Shown piece after piece: positions 1-9,712 of a stretch of DNA of 64,000 nt. The DNA comes from Azolla caroliniana (taxonomy: Eukaryota > Polypodiophyta). The notes under the pieces were generated by a model. It was given only the letters and a program-made list of their open reading frames with translations. It was not told where the DNA came from and did no database searches. The translations under genes and the position numbers were made by a program. Each line of letters opens with the position of its first letter. Positions within the stretch are counted from its first letter, which is position 1. Where the stretch lies: assembly GCA_043228905.1 (NCBI GenBank), contig JBHGNT010000017.1:11346001-11410000 (forward strand), written 5' to 3'.

Positions 1-183
1 GTCCGATCCTTGCGATTCCACACTCTTGCCCATTTTCAAGTCGAACTGTGGTGCTAGCATCGGCCGAATAGTTCAAAAACCAATCGATGTTCGGGTTTAC
101 GTGAAATGTGGCACCGGAGTCCAGCAACCACGTGTGCACTTCTTGCGCACTCTAGATGACTTCTCCGATCATCGAGTCCTCTA
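1..183 (-). pseudogene. copia aspartic protease fragment
   Basis: Reading the reverse strand from about position 150 towards 1 gives a copia-type retropepsin core with the active-site motif DSGATFH, followed by NPNIDWF. This is the region that in Ty1/copia polyproteins sits between the gag zinc knuckle and the GAG-pre-integrase domain. DSGATFH differs from the DSGASNH of the C1/C2 copias elsewhere in the window, so this is another subfamily. Only about 50 codons remain; it runs off the window edge and meets an RNase H fragment on the opposite strand near 185. Confidence 0.7.
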
Positions 184-188
184 AAGAG

Positions 189-415
189 AGGATCTAGGCA
201 TTTCTATCAAGGATTTGATTCTCCTCTACTGCGACAACATGAGTAGTATTCACCTCGCTCAGAACCTAGTCTTCCATGCTCGAACTAAGCACATTGAGGT
301 GCACTATCATTTAATCTAAGAACGTGTCCTGGCCGGAGATGTAGACCTGCAACACATCCGCACAAACCTACAGACGACCGACATCTTCACCAAGGCCCTA
401 GGAGTCAGCTCCGAC
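189..415 (+). pseudogene. copia RNase H C-terminal remnant
   Basis: Translation shows YCDNMSSIHLAQN, then FHARTKHIEVHYH and TTDIFTKAL, the diagnostic end of the Ty1/copia RNase H domain. An in-frame stop lies just after the HYH motif. The head-to-head junction with the protease fragment upstream has no LTR, so it looks like a deletion or rearrangement scar. The stretch 416-574 continues downstream without a recognisable domain and probably represents the decayed 3' end of this element. Confidence 0.75.
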
Positions 416-574
416 AGTTCACGAAGAACCTGGGTCTTTCGACCATCAACCGACCGATCTTGAGGGCGAGTAAGGACCCGCATGAGGGAACCGACCAATT
501 GAAGCCAAACCTGGAGTCGACTCAAAGCTAACCCAAAGACCAATCCGACGACCGAAAGTTGTGTTTGAAGGGCA

Positions 575-857
575 TGTTGAGAATCAAACTCAACTTCCCG
601 TGTGTGGGAACACACTCTAGGATACTCAAGTGTGTGATCACCCCATCTCCTTGTATCATAACTATTGTGTCATAGAAGTTAATATCCTATGACACATTTC
701 TTTAGAGGAGTTAGGACTCGACCTCTTTCCCACGAGGCGGCTCTAGTGAGAGAACCTAGAGAGAAGGTGACTACATAAGCACCTTCTCCTTCTCTTTTAT
801 AATTGTTGATCATTCTTGTTTTTTTGTTATACAATTTTTTGTTTTTCTGTAACCTTG

Positions 858-903
<46 letters not shown>

Positions 904-951
904 ACACACACACATAGTTCTTCTGTTGCACAGAATCCATCCGATTCATTA
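575..951 (+). repeat. copia-type LTR, old
   Basis: It starts TGTTGAG followed by a loop and CTCAAC, the same terminal hairpin seen at the start of C1 and C2 copia LTRs in this window, and follows a remnant of RNase H, so it is best read as the 3' LTR of that element. It contains a long CT microsatellite. The 3' boundary is uncertain (TGTTGCA near 930 or ATTACA at 951). The middle does not match the C1/C2 LTRs, so it is a separate subfamily. Confidence 0.5.
859..902. repeat. (CT)n microsatellite
   Basis: An almost perfect run of about 20 CT dinucleotides inside the LTR-like segment. Pyrimidine-rich leaders are common in the LTRs of this window, and this may be an expansion of one. Confidence 0.95.
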
Positions 952-1389
952 CAACTTATAACCCTTTTGCTCATCCGAGTAGCCGACTAAGATACATTTC
1001 TTAGCTTTGGCGTCCAGGTTCCTCCGCATCTCCTTTCGCATGTGCACATGTGGCGACAGTTTTTCTCTAGTTGTAATTGTCCTATTCTGAAGGTACAACT
1101 CATGTGGTGACACATTTCCCGAAGTACAACACTTGTGGTGACACTTTTCCTCCACCTGCAAATGTCCTATTATGAAAGTACATGTCTGTTCTAACCGCTT
1201 TGGCCCATTCGAACTTGGGCATGTTGTTTTCCTTGAGCATTGCCCTTGCCGCTTCTTCGATTGTCCAGTTCTTCCTCTTAGCCATGCCATCTTGCAATGG
1301 CGTATATTTGTAAGAGAATTAATGTCGAATTCTTTCCTTCTGCAGATAACTAAAGAACTGGTCGAAAAAGTACTCTTTTCCACCATTAG
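952..1389 (-). pseudogene. copia integrase C-terminal fragment
   Basis: The reverse strand encodes the end of a copia integrase: a decayed YTP.QNGVAERKN region (KRKNWTIEEAARAM), then MPKFEWAKAVRT, then KCILVGYSDEQKGYK, each shifted by frame changes. A short internal duplication around 1090-1145 repeats a GAAGTACAAC...TGTGGTGACAC unit. The fragment is flanked by LTR material on both sides without target-site duplication. Confidence 0.75.
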
Positions 1390-1391
1390 GC

Positions 1392-1766
1392 CGGAACGGA
1401 GGAGCTAGATTTGGGAGATGGGCCCATGTGTGAAGGGGTACGCCATTTGAGGCCTACGCTCATAGTCTACTAGGTAGTTATGTTCCTAGGAGTTAGTGTC
1501 AATAGCTCAGTATGAGTATTTAAGCTCTTGTTAGTACTTTAGTCGGTTCTTTTAATGACTTGTATAAAAAGTGCTCTCTACCACATTGGTATGTATAGAG
1601 TATTGAGTATTTTTTGAAATAGACATTTGTGTTCTGCTCTCTCTTTCTATCTCTCCCACATACTCTCTTTCTATTTCCAAGCTTTCCATTACCCCTTCAT
1701 CTGTGTTCTGTTACTATCCAGTAGTAACCGGTCATGTCTGCAAACTTCCGCATGTAACTCTTTTCA
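1392..1766 (+). repeat. copia 5' LTR, 5'-truncated (C2-like)
   Basis: The right part matches C2 copia LTRs (ACTTGTATAAAAAGTGCTC TATA region near 1563, then a CTCTCTTTCT leader and CTTCCGCATGTAA near the end). It ends CA at 1766, directly abutting a tRNA-Met primer site, so it is a 5' LTR in plus orientation. The canonical TGTTGAG start is missing and the left border is not exact. Confidence 0.7.
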
Positions 1767-1785
1767 TGGTATCAGAGTGCGAGGG
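1767..1785 (+). promoter_or_regulatory. primer binding site, initiator tRNA-Met
   Basis: TGGTATCAGAGTGCGAGGG immediately follows the LTR. The first 12 bases are the classic plant copia PBS complementary to the 3' end of initiator tRNA-Met. It fixes the end of the LTR and the element's orientation. Confidence 0.9.
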
Positions 1786-1865
1786 TTGAGGATCCTCTAT
1801 TGCCAACAAAGAGCTCAGACAAACCAAAACCTAACACCTGGTAAGAACAAAAAAAGAAGAGAGAA

Positions 1866-1920
1866 ATGGACAGAAGCATGGCGAGCTCACTTCCCATCAA
1901 AAAGCTTTATTTGAACAATT
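1866..1920 (+). pseudogene. copia gag N-terminus, truncated by G1a
   Basis: ATG at 1866 opens MDRSMASSLPIKKLYLNNYV, matching the gag start of C1 copias at 51195 and 61590 (M-R-MASSL....L...NYASWSYKMHQYL). The frame ends where gypsy LTR G1a begins at 1925. The rest of this copia is not found in the window. Confidence 0.75.
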
Positions 1921-1924
1921 ACGT

Positions 1925-2312
1925 TGTCGCGGTTATCCACGAGTATGTGTTGAAACGGGTCGGGACCACCGGGGTCTCAGACCAAGGAGTTGGTGGGAGA
2001 AGAAAGCTTGTCCGGATTGTTTTTGGATAACCTCGCCATATCGGTTTCTAGACACGTATTCGATCTGGATTGATCCTCGAATGTTGGATGGTGAGCGCAC
2101 GAGCTCGAGGACGTAGATTGTTCAGACCGGTTACGGGATAGCAACGATAAGCTCACAGGCTCACTCACTCGGATACGCACACTCAAACAAGAATAGAACA
2201 GAGTTAAGAACACATGTTTGTGCACTAAGGCATTTTTGTGTGCATCTGTGCACGCCCCCATTCTCGTGCGGCCGTATCTCTTTTCTTCCTATGGCTGGAT
2301 TACTTCACGACA
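1925..2312 (-). repeat. gypsy G1a 3' LTR (short variant)
   Basis: The minus-strand LTR is bounded by TGTCGCGG on the left and TTCACGACA on the right, like the other G1 LTRs (terminal TGTCG...CGACA). At 388 bp it is much shorter than the 640-652 bp LTRs of G1c/G1d, so part of the LTR is missing or the subfamily differs. It shares the block GGGACCACCGGGGTCT with G1d. The left flank is ACGT. A G-rich polypurine tract (reverse strand) lies at 2313-2325. Confidence 0.8.
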
Positions 2313-3578
2313 TCCACCCCCACAAAACCGCACATCCTCCGACATGTGCCAAGAAGTGAAGTTGTAGGGATTTCGGCCCGGTCTTCACTCGTCCTCCCCC
2401 CGATTCATTGTTGACTAGGTCTTCATCCAGCCCCTCATTCTCATCAACCTCCTCATCTTGTTCGGCCTCCGGATCCAGTTCCGTTTCGTGTCGTTTCTTG
2501 ATGGTATTTATCTGTTTCCCCGCAACCGGTACCGTGATCCTCGTCCCATTGAGCTTGGCTAGATGGTATGTTGCATTGTTGTTGGTTCTTGTCACCATGT
2601 ACAACCCGAACCATCGCCATGGAAACTTCCAAGTCGACCAGTGTTGGTTGTCTAGGTTGTTGTCGTAGACCAACACCTAGTCGCCTTCCTCGATCTTCTT
2701 CGACCGGAATTGATGCATATGATAGAACTGCCCCTTCTTCTTCATCGCCTCTTCCACCTTCGTTATCGCTCGTTCCATGTACTCCAGCCTCCGCTCAAGT
2801 TGTCTGATCCGTGCCGCCAACAATTCCTCTCGACTCATCTCATCCGACCAGTCGACCGATATCCATGAGTTTGGCTCGCATGTATCCTGTCACCGAACTG
2901 TACCTAGTCCGGTCGGCCCACAATGCATATGGAAGAAGCCTCGGCCAGTTCCCCACTTGTCTGTTGCATGCCTGCACTATTGCCTAGACGATCGGTTCGT
3001 GCCCTCTTTTGACGTTTCCATTTGCCTCCGGATTGTATGTTGTTGTGAGGGAGAGCCTAACCCCTAGACGGTCCAACAACTCCTCGGCTTCTTGCGCGTA
3101 CACCTCACCCCGATCGGCTACAATCTTACCGATGCATCCATACCGGCAAATCACATCCTAGATCAAGAACCGGCACATGGCCGCAGTCGTCTTGTTCTTT
3201 TAGGCCCGACCTACGACCTGGTTCGTCAAATCTTCTCTCGCAAGCACCACGTACCTCATTTACCCTACCCCCATCCGCATCGTCACTAAGTCGACCATCC
3301 ACTTGAAGTGAATTGTTGGTGGGTAGGTCAGGTGCAACTCTTCCCGGTGCCAGATTCCGGATTGTACTTGGCAACTTTCGCATGTCCACACGAAGTGGTG
3401 CACGCCCTTGTATATTTTGGGCCACCAGTACCTCTCCTTTAGCTTCTCGAACGTGGCCCACGTTCCTCGATATCTGGACGAGGGAATCTCGTGTAGCTCT
3501 GACATCATCACTGGCTGATCCTCCTCCTTTGTGACCACCCAGAGTGGTGTGACGGTCCGCTTCTTCAGATGCTACCAT
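2313..3578 (-). pseudogene. gypsy G1a integrase and C-terminal GPY/F region
   Basis: Read on the minus strand: HRGTWATFEKLKERYWWP and CESC of the integrase zinc domain (3538-3360), then VDLVTM, VADRGEV and NPEANGNV, which carry the D, D and E of the catalytic triad, then a C-terminal domain near 2650-2560 with RWFGLYMV in place of the family's RWFGPYVV GPY/F motif. At least four frame changes and several stops, plus loss of the segment around the family's MFGQKP motif, make it non-functional. The segment is one third of pol; RNase H and RT continue upstream on the same strand. Confidence 0.85.
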
Positions 3579-3589
3579 ATCTTACTGTC

Positions 3590-4389
3590 TCACAGGAAGA
3601 ACTTGTAGGCCTTCTTCCATATTCGACTGGCCTCTTCCTTCGTCCACGTTGTGTCCGACGCCATCGTGCTTAGAAACCTTCCAATCTGAAGCCACTCCCC
3701 GTAGTAGTGATTCTCGTCGAACTCATTCAGGTCCAGAGTGTTCCATCTGTTTGCCAACATTCGAGCCGACTCGAAGAAGTCCTCGCCGACTTCCTCTCTT
3801 TCCGATACCATGCCGTCTTCTTTTTTGTACTGTGCTCTTGATAGCATGTCGCCCATGGCATTGTGTTTACCAGAGATGTGTCATATCTCGGATTCAGGGA
3901 CTTGATGTATGCGAACCACCTGAGCATCGCCAAGTCCGGAGTCATACATCCAGAAACCATACCGAGAATCGGTAGGCAGTCAGTCTCGATTATCACTTCT
4001 ATCTCTATCAAGTAATCTTTGTTGGCCTTGACTGCTGAAACGATACCCCACAACTCGCACTTAATCTGGGCGTATCCTCGTTGCCGCTCACTCAACACCT
4101 TTGCATTGAACCGGATGGGGACCTGCGTGCCACCCTCGTCCTCCTGATTGATCACCCATCCGATTCCGGTCGTACCCATGTCAACCGTCACGTAAACTAG
4201 AGTGTTCGCATTGTATACCCCTTTCCGAAGACCTGGTGCCGCCGTCAGCCTCTCCTTCAATCTCCGAATCGCCTCTTTGTGCTCTCTTGTCCACTCGAAC
4301 TTCCTCCCTTTCTTCAATAAGCCATAGAGCGGCTTGGCGATGTGCATGTAATGGGGAATCCATATGTGGTAGAAGACGCACACTCCCAA
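3590..4389 (-). pseudogene. gypsy G1a RNase H
   Basis: ORF 4389-3727 covers a Ty3/gypsy RNase H: VYVTVDMGTTGIGWV (first catalytic Asp), QIKCELWGIVSAVKA (Glu), IIETDCLPILGMVS (Asp). It starts with the RT-RNase H connection FYHIWIPHYMHIAKPLYGLL. A frameshift near 3860 separates it from the linker to the integrase (3856-3590). Confidence 0.85.
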
Positions 4390-4975
4390 GAATTGTCGAA
4401 CTTAAGTGATTGACCTGCACTCCTCCTTCATCGCTGAGATGGCCTGTACCTTTGCCGAGGACAGTTTACGGCCGTAAGGTCCGCATAGGTGTCCGACCAC
4501 CAGGATCTTCGATTGTCGAGAAGGTAAGCTGAGCGCCCTCAAGCCTCTACAATATCTTCTCGCAATCGGAGATGTGGTCCACAACAAAATTTTGACATCC
4601 GTACGCTCCAACCGATTAATCCTTTGCGTCGTCCAGACATCCCTTAGTACCTTATGTTATCCAGAAACGACATTGTGATGTCCGAGATGCAATCCCTCAG
4701 TACCTTATTCATCACATTCACCATGTGTGCCACTGAATTGGTCCCACCCTGCGGAATGGTACACATCTGAACCAAACCGAGAGGGGTCTGCATCGTCGTG
4801 ATGTCCTTGCTTTCGACAGCTAGTTGGAATTGGTCATACCCGAGTATAGATCTCCGAACAAGTAGATCAACCTTCCGGTGAAGGCCTCCACGAACTCATC
4901 AATGGTCGGTCCTACCCTTGCATTCTGGATTGTCACTTTGTTGACATGTTACAAGTGATGAATGAAGCGCAACGT
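4390..4975 (-). pseudogene. gypsy G1a reverse transcriptase, cut by G1b
   Basis: The minus strand holds RT palm and thumb sequence (LVVGHLCGPYGRKLS near 4500; LGLVQMCTIPQGGTNSVAHMV near 4760; SRDITTMQTPLGL near 4800). The FLDDIPIKG catalytic region near 4670 is damaged by a deletion. RT stops at 4975, in the conserved LRFIQDLQPVN region, where the G1b LTR starts. The remaining G1a N-terminal pol, gag and 5' LTR are not found. Confidence 0.8.
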
Positions 4976-5621
4976 TGTCGTGAAGAAAACCGGCCTTAGG
5001 CGGAATCAGTGAAAAAGGTGTATGAACCGGCCCTTACGCGTGGGCACAAGTATTGATAAGGTTTACATAATTAAGAATAGGCCGACGTGATGTGCATATC
5101 CTAGGAAGGGTGTAATAATAGGCTAGTAAATCGAAGCGAATCTTTGTCTGAAGGGACAAAGAATAAAGGTGATGCGATAGGATGTAACGGTCCCTCCCCG
5201 GTGGCCTATAAAAGGGGAGGGGAGAAGATAGAAAAGGATGAGGTGTTGTTGGACTGGGAACTGAGCTCTCTCCTCCTCTTTTGTTGTTCTCTGCAGGATT
5301 CTATGTTGGTTGCCTCTGCTTTGAGGAAAACCGTGTGCCTTCTGACAAGGCTCTACTGTGTGTGTGCGGGGGTGTGTGTGGTTGTCTGGGTTGGGTCCGT
5401 TGCCGGCTATCCGGCTATAATCTTGCAAACAGTGTAACCTTTTTTGTTGTAGATATCGATTCTATTGTTTTCTCTCTCTCCGTGTTTTTGTGAGTTTCTC
5501 GTTTACGCGAGTGTGCATCTTATTCAGTTACACGTTAGTGGTTCATTTGGACGGCAAGTGTTATTAGTAGCAAACAGGCTTAACAGGCTTATTTCCTACG
5601 CGAAAGCGGAACAACACAACA
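4976..5621 (+). repeat. gypsy G1b 5' LTR
   Basis: It begins TGTCGTGAAGAAAACCG, identical to the start of G1c and G1d LTRs read in sense, and ends ACAACA just before the primer site, giving 646 bp. It contains a strong TATA box at 5207 and a CT-rich leader. The flanking base pattern on the left is ACGT (4972-4975), the same four bases as at G1a. The right LTR is not present, because the element is broken by copia C2a at 9345. Confidence 0.9.
5207..5214 (+). promoter_or_regulatory. TATA box of G1b LTR promoter
   Basis: TATAAAAG within GGCCTATAAAAGGGGAGG, in a GC-rich context about 230 bp into the LTR. G1c and G1d LTRs have the equivalent CTATAAAAGG or CTATAAAAGAG on the minus strand (near 11393, 17870, 52500 and 58790). 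This marks the probable U3/R boundary; transcription should start about 25-30 bp downstream. Confidence 0.75.
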
Positions 5622-5626
5622 TAATT

Positions 5627-5644
5627 TGGTGAACCCAACGTGAA
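5627..5644 (+). promoter_or_regulatory. G1b primer binding site
   Basis: TGGTGAACCCAACGTGAA begins 5 nt after the LTR. G1c and G1d have TGGTGAACCCGACGTGAA in the same place (4 nt spacer). The TGG start fits the CCA end of a tRNA. I cannot say which tRNA primes; it is clearly not the initiator tRNA-Met used by the copias. Confidence 0.7.
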
Positions 5645-5667
5645 ACAAGGCGGCAGAGGAGTCAAAG

Positions 5668-6264
5668 ATGAGGGAATCAGAGTTCACCGAAGCCATGGCG
5701 GCAATAGTTGATCAGATAGTAAGTGCTCATGAGGGCACAGGCACCCTCGACAGGGCCATTGAAGCAATTTTCGGCACAATAGGCCGGTTCGATGGGAAGG
5801 ATGCCACAAGCTATTTGGTGTCCTACCGAGCCGAGATGGTGATGAGGGACATTCCGAAAGACAGGCGGCTGGCCGGATTCCCTCGGGTGGCAACGCCGGG
5901 CATTCACGTGGAGGTGCTTGAGGTGCAAGCCGGATGCCGGACCCGGGAAGAGTTCGAGGGACGACTCCTCGAAAGGTACGAGCTCGATGACGCGCTTCGG
6001 CTATCGAAACGAGATTTTATGGATTCGGCTATCGAAACGAGAAAGGGGAGGAATGCATCGGCGCTTCTCCGGGAGTTCAAAGAACGCTTCGCGCGGCTCT
6101 CGGCACTGGACAGAGCCATGCTGGACACAAGCCGTGTCTTGTTGTTTGTCAAAGCCGTGGACGCGGGGGATAGAGATCAGGTGGGTCTCCTGCTGGAGAC
6201 GGATAACGGGCTGACAACCGACTGGGCTTTAGTGAAGAGAGTCTACGGCCGTTTTGACAAATGA
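5668..6264 (+). pseudogene. gypsy G1b gag, N-terminal part
   Basis: ATG at 5668 (MRESEFTEAMAAIVDQ) corresponds to the gag start of G1c (17340) and G1d (58274). The 198 codons cover the structural gag region (FDGKDATSYLVSYRAEM; EEFEGRLLERYELDDALRLSKRDFM; NASALLREFKERFARLSALD). The frame ends at TGA at 6262-6264 after GRFDK, where G1c reads on with an arginine codon, so this is a premature stop. Capsid-forming role is inferred from position and family. Confidence 0.85.
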
Positions 6265-7711
6265 CGTGAGTGGGGGGATGACGGATCGTTGGCGGCGAGA
6301 CCCGTCCCGGCAAGGAAGTTTGATGAGCCTTTGCCGACACGAAAGGAGGAAACCCGGGATTGGCTCGAGACAGGCTCGACCTCGACCGGCGTGGTCAAGG
6401 GCCCATCTAGAGGAGCGGGTCTTGAGGAGCTAACACAAATGGTGGGCAACCTGCAGATCGCGCAGGCCTGGAGAGACAATGGAGGGTAACCACGCGATCG
6501 CACGCCACCGGTTGGACAATGGTGTATGTGGTGCGACGTGGTCGGACACAACAAGCGAGACTGCGTGGAGTTTGTCGAGGCCCTCAAGGGTAATGTGGTG
6601 TATCTGTGTAATGGACGGGTGCACGCTGGTGATACCCGGAGAGTCGTGGAGACAAATTTTGGGCGTGGCAGGATGAAGCGGCTAATGGAAGAAGCGGACG
6701 CGCGCCATGCAGAGGCCGTCCATTATTCGGCATCGGCAAATCCGGGTTGGAGGTAACGAAGACCGGAAAACGAAAGACTCTGGCTTCTAGCCCTTGGTGC
6801 TAGAAGTCCTCTCCGGCACACGACTGGAGAGGGAAGAAGCGAACCGCGCGGAGCAACGGGTCCAGGAGGTCACTAGATGGGATGATCCGGTTGAGGAGAA
6901 GACCGGTTTCGTGGAAGACAAGCGCATGGGAAAGGTCGGAGGTGTCGGGCCCTCACAGCGGTACGAGACCTGGTTCAGGTAGAAGCAAAACGATGCCGGT
7001 AACCCCGATGTATCGGACAAAACGAAGCGGGCTAGTTATCGGCTGAGCACGAAGATTGAGAGGTCAACGGACTTGTGGAAGGTCCTCGAAGAGCAGATCC
7101 TCGACAACAAAGTGGAGCTATCACTAGGGAGGTGCTCGGAATCGCCAAAAAGGTGTTCCATGATTCCATCGTGGACTTGGTGAAGCGTAAACGGCTCTCG
7201 ACGGAGCCGAAACTGGAGGAGCCGGTGGAGGTGCGAACTACGCACCTAGAAGACATGGCCCTTGAAGACGAGTTGGCAAAAAGCCACTATTCGAGGTTGC
7301 ACTAGGCCAAAGCCACTACGGAGACCCCTGTTCAGATCGGGGACGTCCATGAGCCAGTTGTGGCATTGATGGACCACGGCTCGGAGATCAACCTGATGTC
7401 CATGGACTTGTCTAAGAAGGGGAAGTGGCCGATCAACACCAAGCACGACTGGAAAATACGCGCGGTGACTTGTGCTACGGAGGAGCTGCATGGGGCGTGA
7501 ATGTACGCATCAAGATCGGCGATGTCGAGATCGATCAACAGTTTTCGTGCAGGAGACGTCCTCGCACCCGGTGATACTCGGCGAGCTATACATTACGACG
7601 GCGCGTATGGAGACAAGGGTGCTGGATAACGGTTCGGCATACACGCGCGTAAAGAGCCAAGATGGATGACACTCCGTCCAATTCCTGACCGTGCGACCAA
7701 ACCATGAGCGG
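6265..7711 (+). pseudogene. gypsy G1b gag zinc knuckle and protease, decayed
   Basis: Downstream of the first stop the gag-pro frame continues in pieces. The zinc knuckle CDVVGHNKRDC lies near 6525-6565 (first Cys in WCD), followed by the conserved GRMKRLMEEADARHAEAVHYSAS block. The protease active site DHGSEINLMS lies near 7375. Several frame changes and a stop after EELHGA interrupt it. The protease is cut at 7711 by the solo LTR G1s; the last codons of gag-pro resume at 8764. Confidence 0.8.
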
Positions 7712-8236
7712 TGTCGTGAAGATTTTCGGCAATGGTGTGAAAATCACATAAGATGTACGAAATGAAGTGTCAATCATATAAAACAATAATAGTGAATATA
7801 CTAATTCTAAGTAAGTTTAATATCTTAGTACAAAAGATGAAGATCTTGAAGAGGTGCACTTTACTACATAAGAAACGGACATCTAAGTGTCAACTTATGT
7901 GGGTAAGAAGTTGCGAAAGAAAAAGAGAAAATTGTGAGATATCTCACATAGACAGGACGAATAAGGCTCTCAGCATATATAAGGTAGAGCAAAAGTTATT
8001 ATCTTTGTGTCTATGTGTGGAGCATAGAGAGTTCAAGGTAACTTGAACTAAGAGTGGATGTGGCCTAGTCACTTGTAAAGGTTTTGGCCAACCAAAATGG
8101 AACTGGGCGGTAACCGGCGATCGGCATACGCCAGCATCGGCAGAGCCGGTGATCCGGCGGTACCGGCATCCGATATCCGGCGACTAGATAAATAAATATA
8201 TAAATATATATACATATATATATATGTACATATACA

Positions 8237-8307
8237 AGGAGGGCAAGTAAGGATTCGAACCTTACACCTCCAAGTTAGGAGTCAATTGGTTTACCACTAA
8301 GCCAAAA
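8237..8307 (-). repeat. tRNA-like module with Pol III A and B boxes
   Basis: On the minus strand TGGCTTAGTGG (8304-8294) fits an A box and GGTTCGAATCC (8261-8251) fits a B box exactly. A perfect T-arm-like hairpin surrounds the B box (TAAGG/CCTTA with a 7-nt TTCGAAT loop). There is no pairing acceptor stem, so it is not an intact tRNA. It is followed (minus sense) by an AT-rich TATATA tract, which resembles a short tRNA-derived SINE. The A-box half is also present in the G1e LTR at 62965-62975, so it is part of the LTR family. Confidence 0.65.
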
Positions 8308-8454
8308 TATTTAGTTAAAATTATATTTCTATCATCGTACTTCTACATGTAAATTCTTATGCATGAGAGCTAAAATGAGTGACATGGTTATCATGCACCA
8401 CATGTAATACACGAGCGCCAAATGGCAAACATGCATCATATGCATGGGGGCATC

Positions 8455-8462
8455 TATAAAAG
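8455..8462 (+). promoter_or_regulatory. TATA box of solo LTR G1s
   Basis: TATAAAAG in CATCTATAAAAGGATGG. The homologous G1e LTR has the same box inverted near 62780 (CTTTTATAGATGC reading plus). Conservation of this box in the best-matching part of the two LTRs supports it as the promoter and sets the LTR's sense as plus. Confidence 0.65.
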
Positions 8463-8763
8463 GATGGATGAAAATGTATTATGGATCCATGTATGAACTA
8501 AGAAATTAATGAGAAGAAAATTCATTGATGATATATCTTGTTTCTTAAATCAAGAGTTAAAATCTTAATCTCAATATCTCTCTCTTAGCCATATCAATCT
8601 TTCTCAATCTAAGTCAAGCGTTTAATCTTAATCTTTTTCTCTCTCTCAATCTATCCTAAATACTTTCTCGCTAAGCTTGGTGCAAACTTCGATCCTTCTG
8701 GTCCAGAACCCCGACGATTCTGCCTCGCGATCCGCGCATAGTGACGGATCTTTATGACAGCGG

Positions 8764-9344
8764 AACCGTGAAACCCTGGACAACGGCGTACGAGGGGATT
8801 TTTAGAGAGGGCTATCAAGGCATGGGGCCGCGATAGTCTGGACAGTCTGGAGGATCCCCACACCTGTACCATAGGTAGGAAGTTTTGGTTCTCCGATAGC
8901 GGAGGTTGTACGATAACCGACATTGTTGGCCGGGAGAAGAAGCGGGAAGAGGAACGACTCAGGATATGCAGGGTCCTCGCCCCCAGTGAGGACATTAGTG
9001 GCACCGTGGAGGCAGTCTCTTTTGACGACACCCTCGGGGAAATCAGGAAGGTGATCGAAGAAGGCCTCAGTGAAGATCGGATGATTCTGGTTAACTCGGT
9101 GGGAATGTACGAAGTCATTGCCGACTTCGGGGAAAGGGTCAGGTCGGATTGAACGGCCTGCGTGGATACGAGGTACAAGACTGTGAACCGAAAGGTGAGG
9201 CCAGTTGCAGCACCCTTGCCGGAGGGCAGTCAGGAAAGAATGAAAGGGGTCGCGTGGGACCCAAGTTTGCGGAATCCGGCAGACATAGGACACCGGTTAA
9301 CCGACATAACGCTACGGGAGCTCAAGGTCGATGGGGATTGCTTC
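8764..9344 (+). pseudogene. gypsy G1b gag-pro end and pol N-terminus
   Basis: The gag-pro frame resumes after the solo LTR and ends at TAG (8803-8805), preceded by five T. The pol frame is -1 to it and reads LERAIKAWGRD, then ISGTVEAVSFDDTLGEI, then a premature TGA near 9151, then TRYKTVNRKVRPVAAPLPEG and TLRELKVDGDC. This is the pol N-terminal region that precedes RT in G1c/G1d. It is cut by copia C2a at 9345, so RT, RNase H and integrase of G1b are missing. Confidence 0.8.
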
Positions 9345-9410
9345 TGAAAACGACTACTTGCGGAAGCGTTAGAAAACAGAGAAAGCAGAGAATACACAGA
9401 GTACACGGGA
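9345..9410 (-). repeat. copia C2a LTR fragment (left copy)
   Basis: About 66 bp matching the first 66 bp of the LTR at 9713 with a few differences (TGAAAACGACTACTTGCGGAAG against TGAAAACGATTACTTGCGGAAG). It then jumps directly to the gag start region at 9411, so nearly the whole element between is deleted. Confidence 0.8.
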
Positions 9411-9617
9411 CGCGAAGCAGTACATCACTCTACTTGCCGATTGTTCCCACACTGGGAAATCCTTATGTGCCGCATCAGGTGCTGTTTCGTTGGCTCCTTC
9501 GACGAAACTCAAGTAACCATGCCCAAGCAGGTACTAGTGCATCTTGTACGACCAAGATGCGTAGTTGGATCTGTCGAGTTTCTCCACAGGGAGCAAGCTA
9601 GCCATTCCTCTATCCAT
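9411..9617 (-). pseudogene. copia C2a gag N-terminus (left copy)
   Basis: Starting at the ATG complement at 9615-9617 the minus strand reads MDRGMASLLPVEKLDRSNYA, then SWSYKMHQYLLGHGY and FEGANET-like sequence, the N-terminal gag of C1/C2 copias. Only about 69 codons remain before the jump to the LTR fragment at 9410. The leader 9618-9693 links it to the primer site. Confidence 0.8.
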
Positions 9618-9693
9618 CACTTCTCTCTGTCTGCTGTTCTTACGACCTGTTAGGGTTTGCTTTCAAGCGTTTGTCGGTTGTAGAGGTTCTCAA

Positions 9694-9712
9694 CCCTCGT
9701 GCTCTGATACTA
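9694..9712 (-). promoter_or_regulatory. C2a primer binding site, tRNA-Met
   Basis: The minus strand reads TAGTATCAGAGCACGAGGG, a one-base variant of TGGTATCAGAGC, abutting the LTR at 9713. It shows that this LTR serves as a 5' LTR for the fragment to its left. Confidence 0.85.

Larger units (their letters stand above)
7712..8759 (+). repeat. solo LTR G1s with 4-bp duplication GCGG
   Basis: A 1048-bp insertion bounded TGTCGTGAAG...TATGACA and flanked by GCGG on both sides (7708-7711 and 8760-8763), interrupting the G1b protease reading frame. There is no internal region, so it is a solo LTR left by LTR-LTR recombination. It is AT-rich compared with other G1 LTRs. A TATA box lies at 8455 and the segment 8310-8480 matches, inverted, the G1e LTR remainder at 62760-62960, which assigns both to one LTR subfamily. 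Confidence 0.88.

Noticed and set aside
8237-8307. Functional tRNA gene
   Set aside because: T-arm and promoter boxes are present, but there is no pairing acceptor stem and no clean anticodon arm; it lies in an LTR and is repeated in another LTR.
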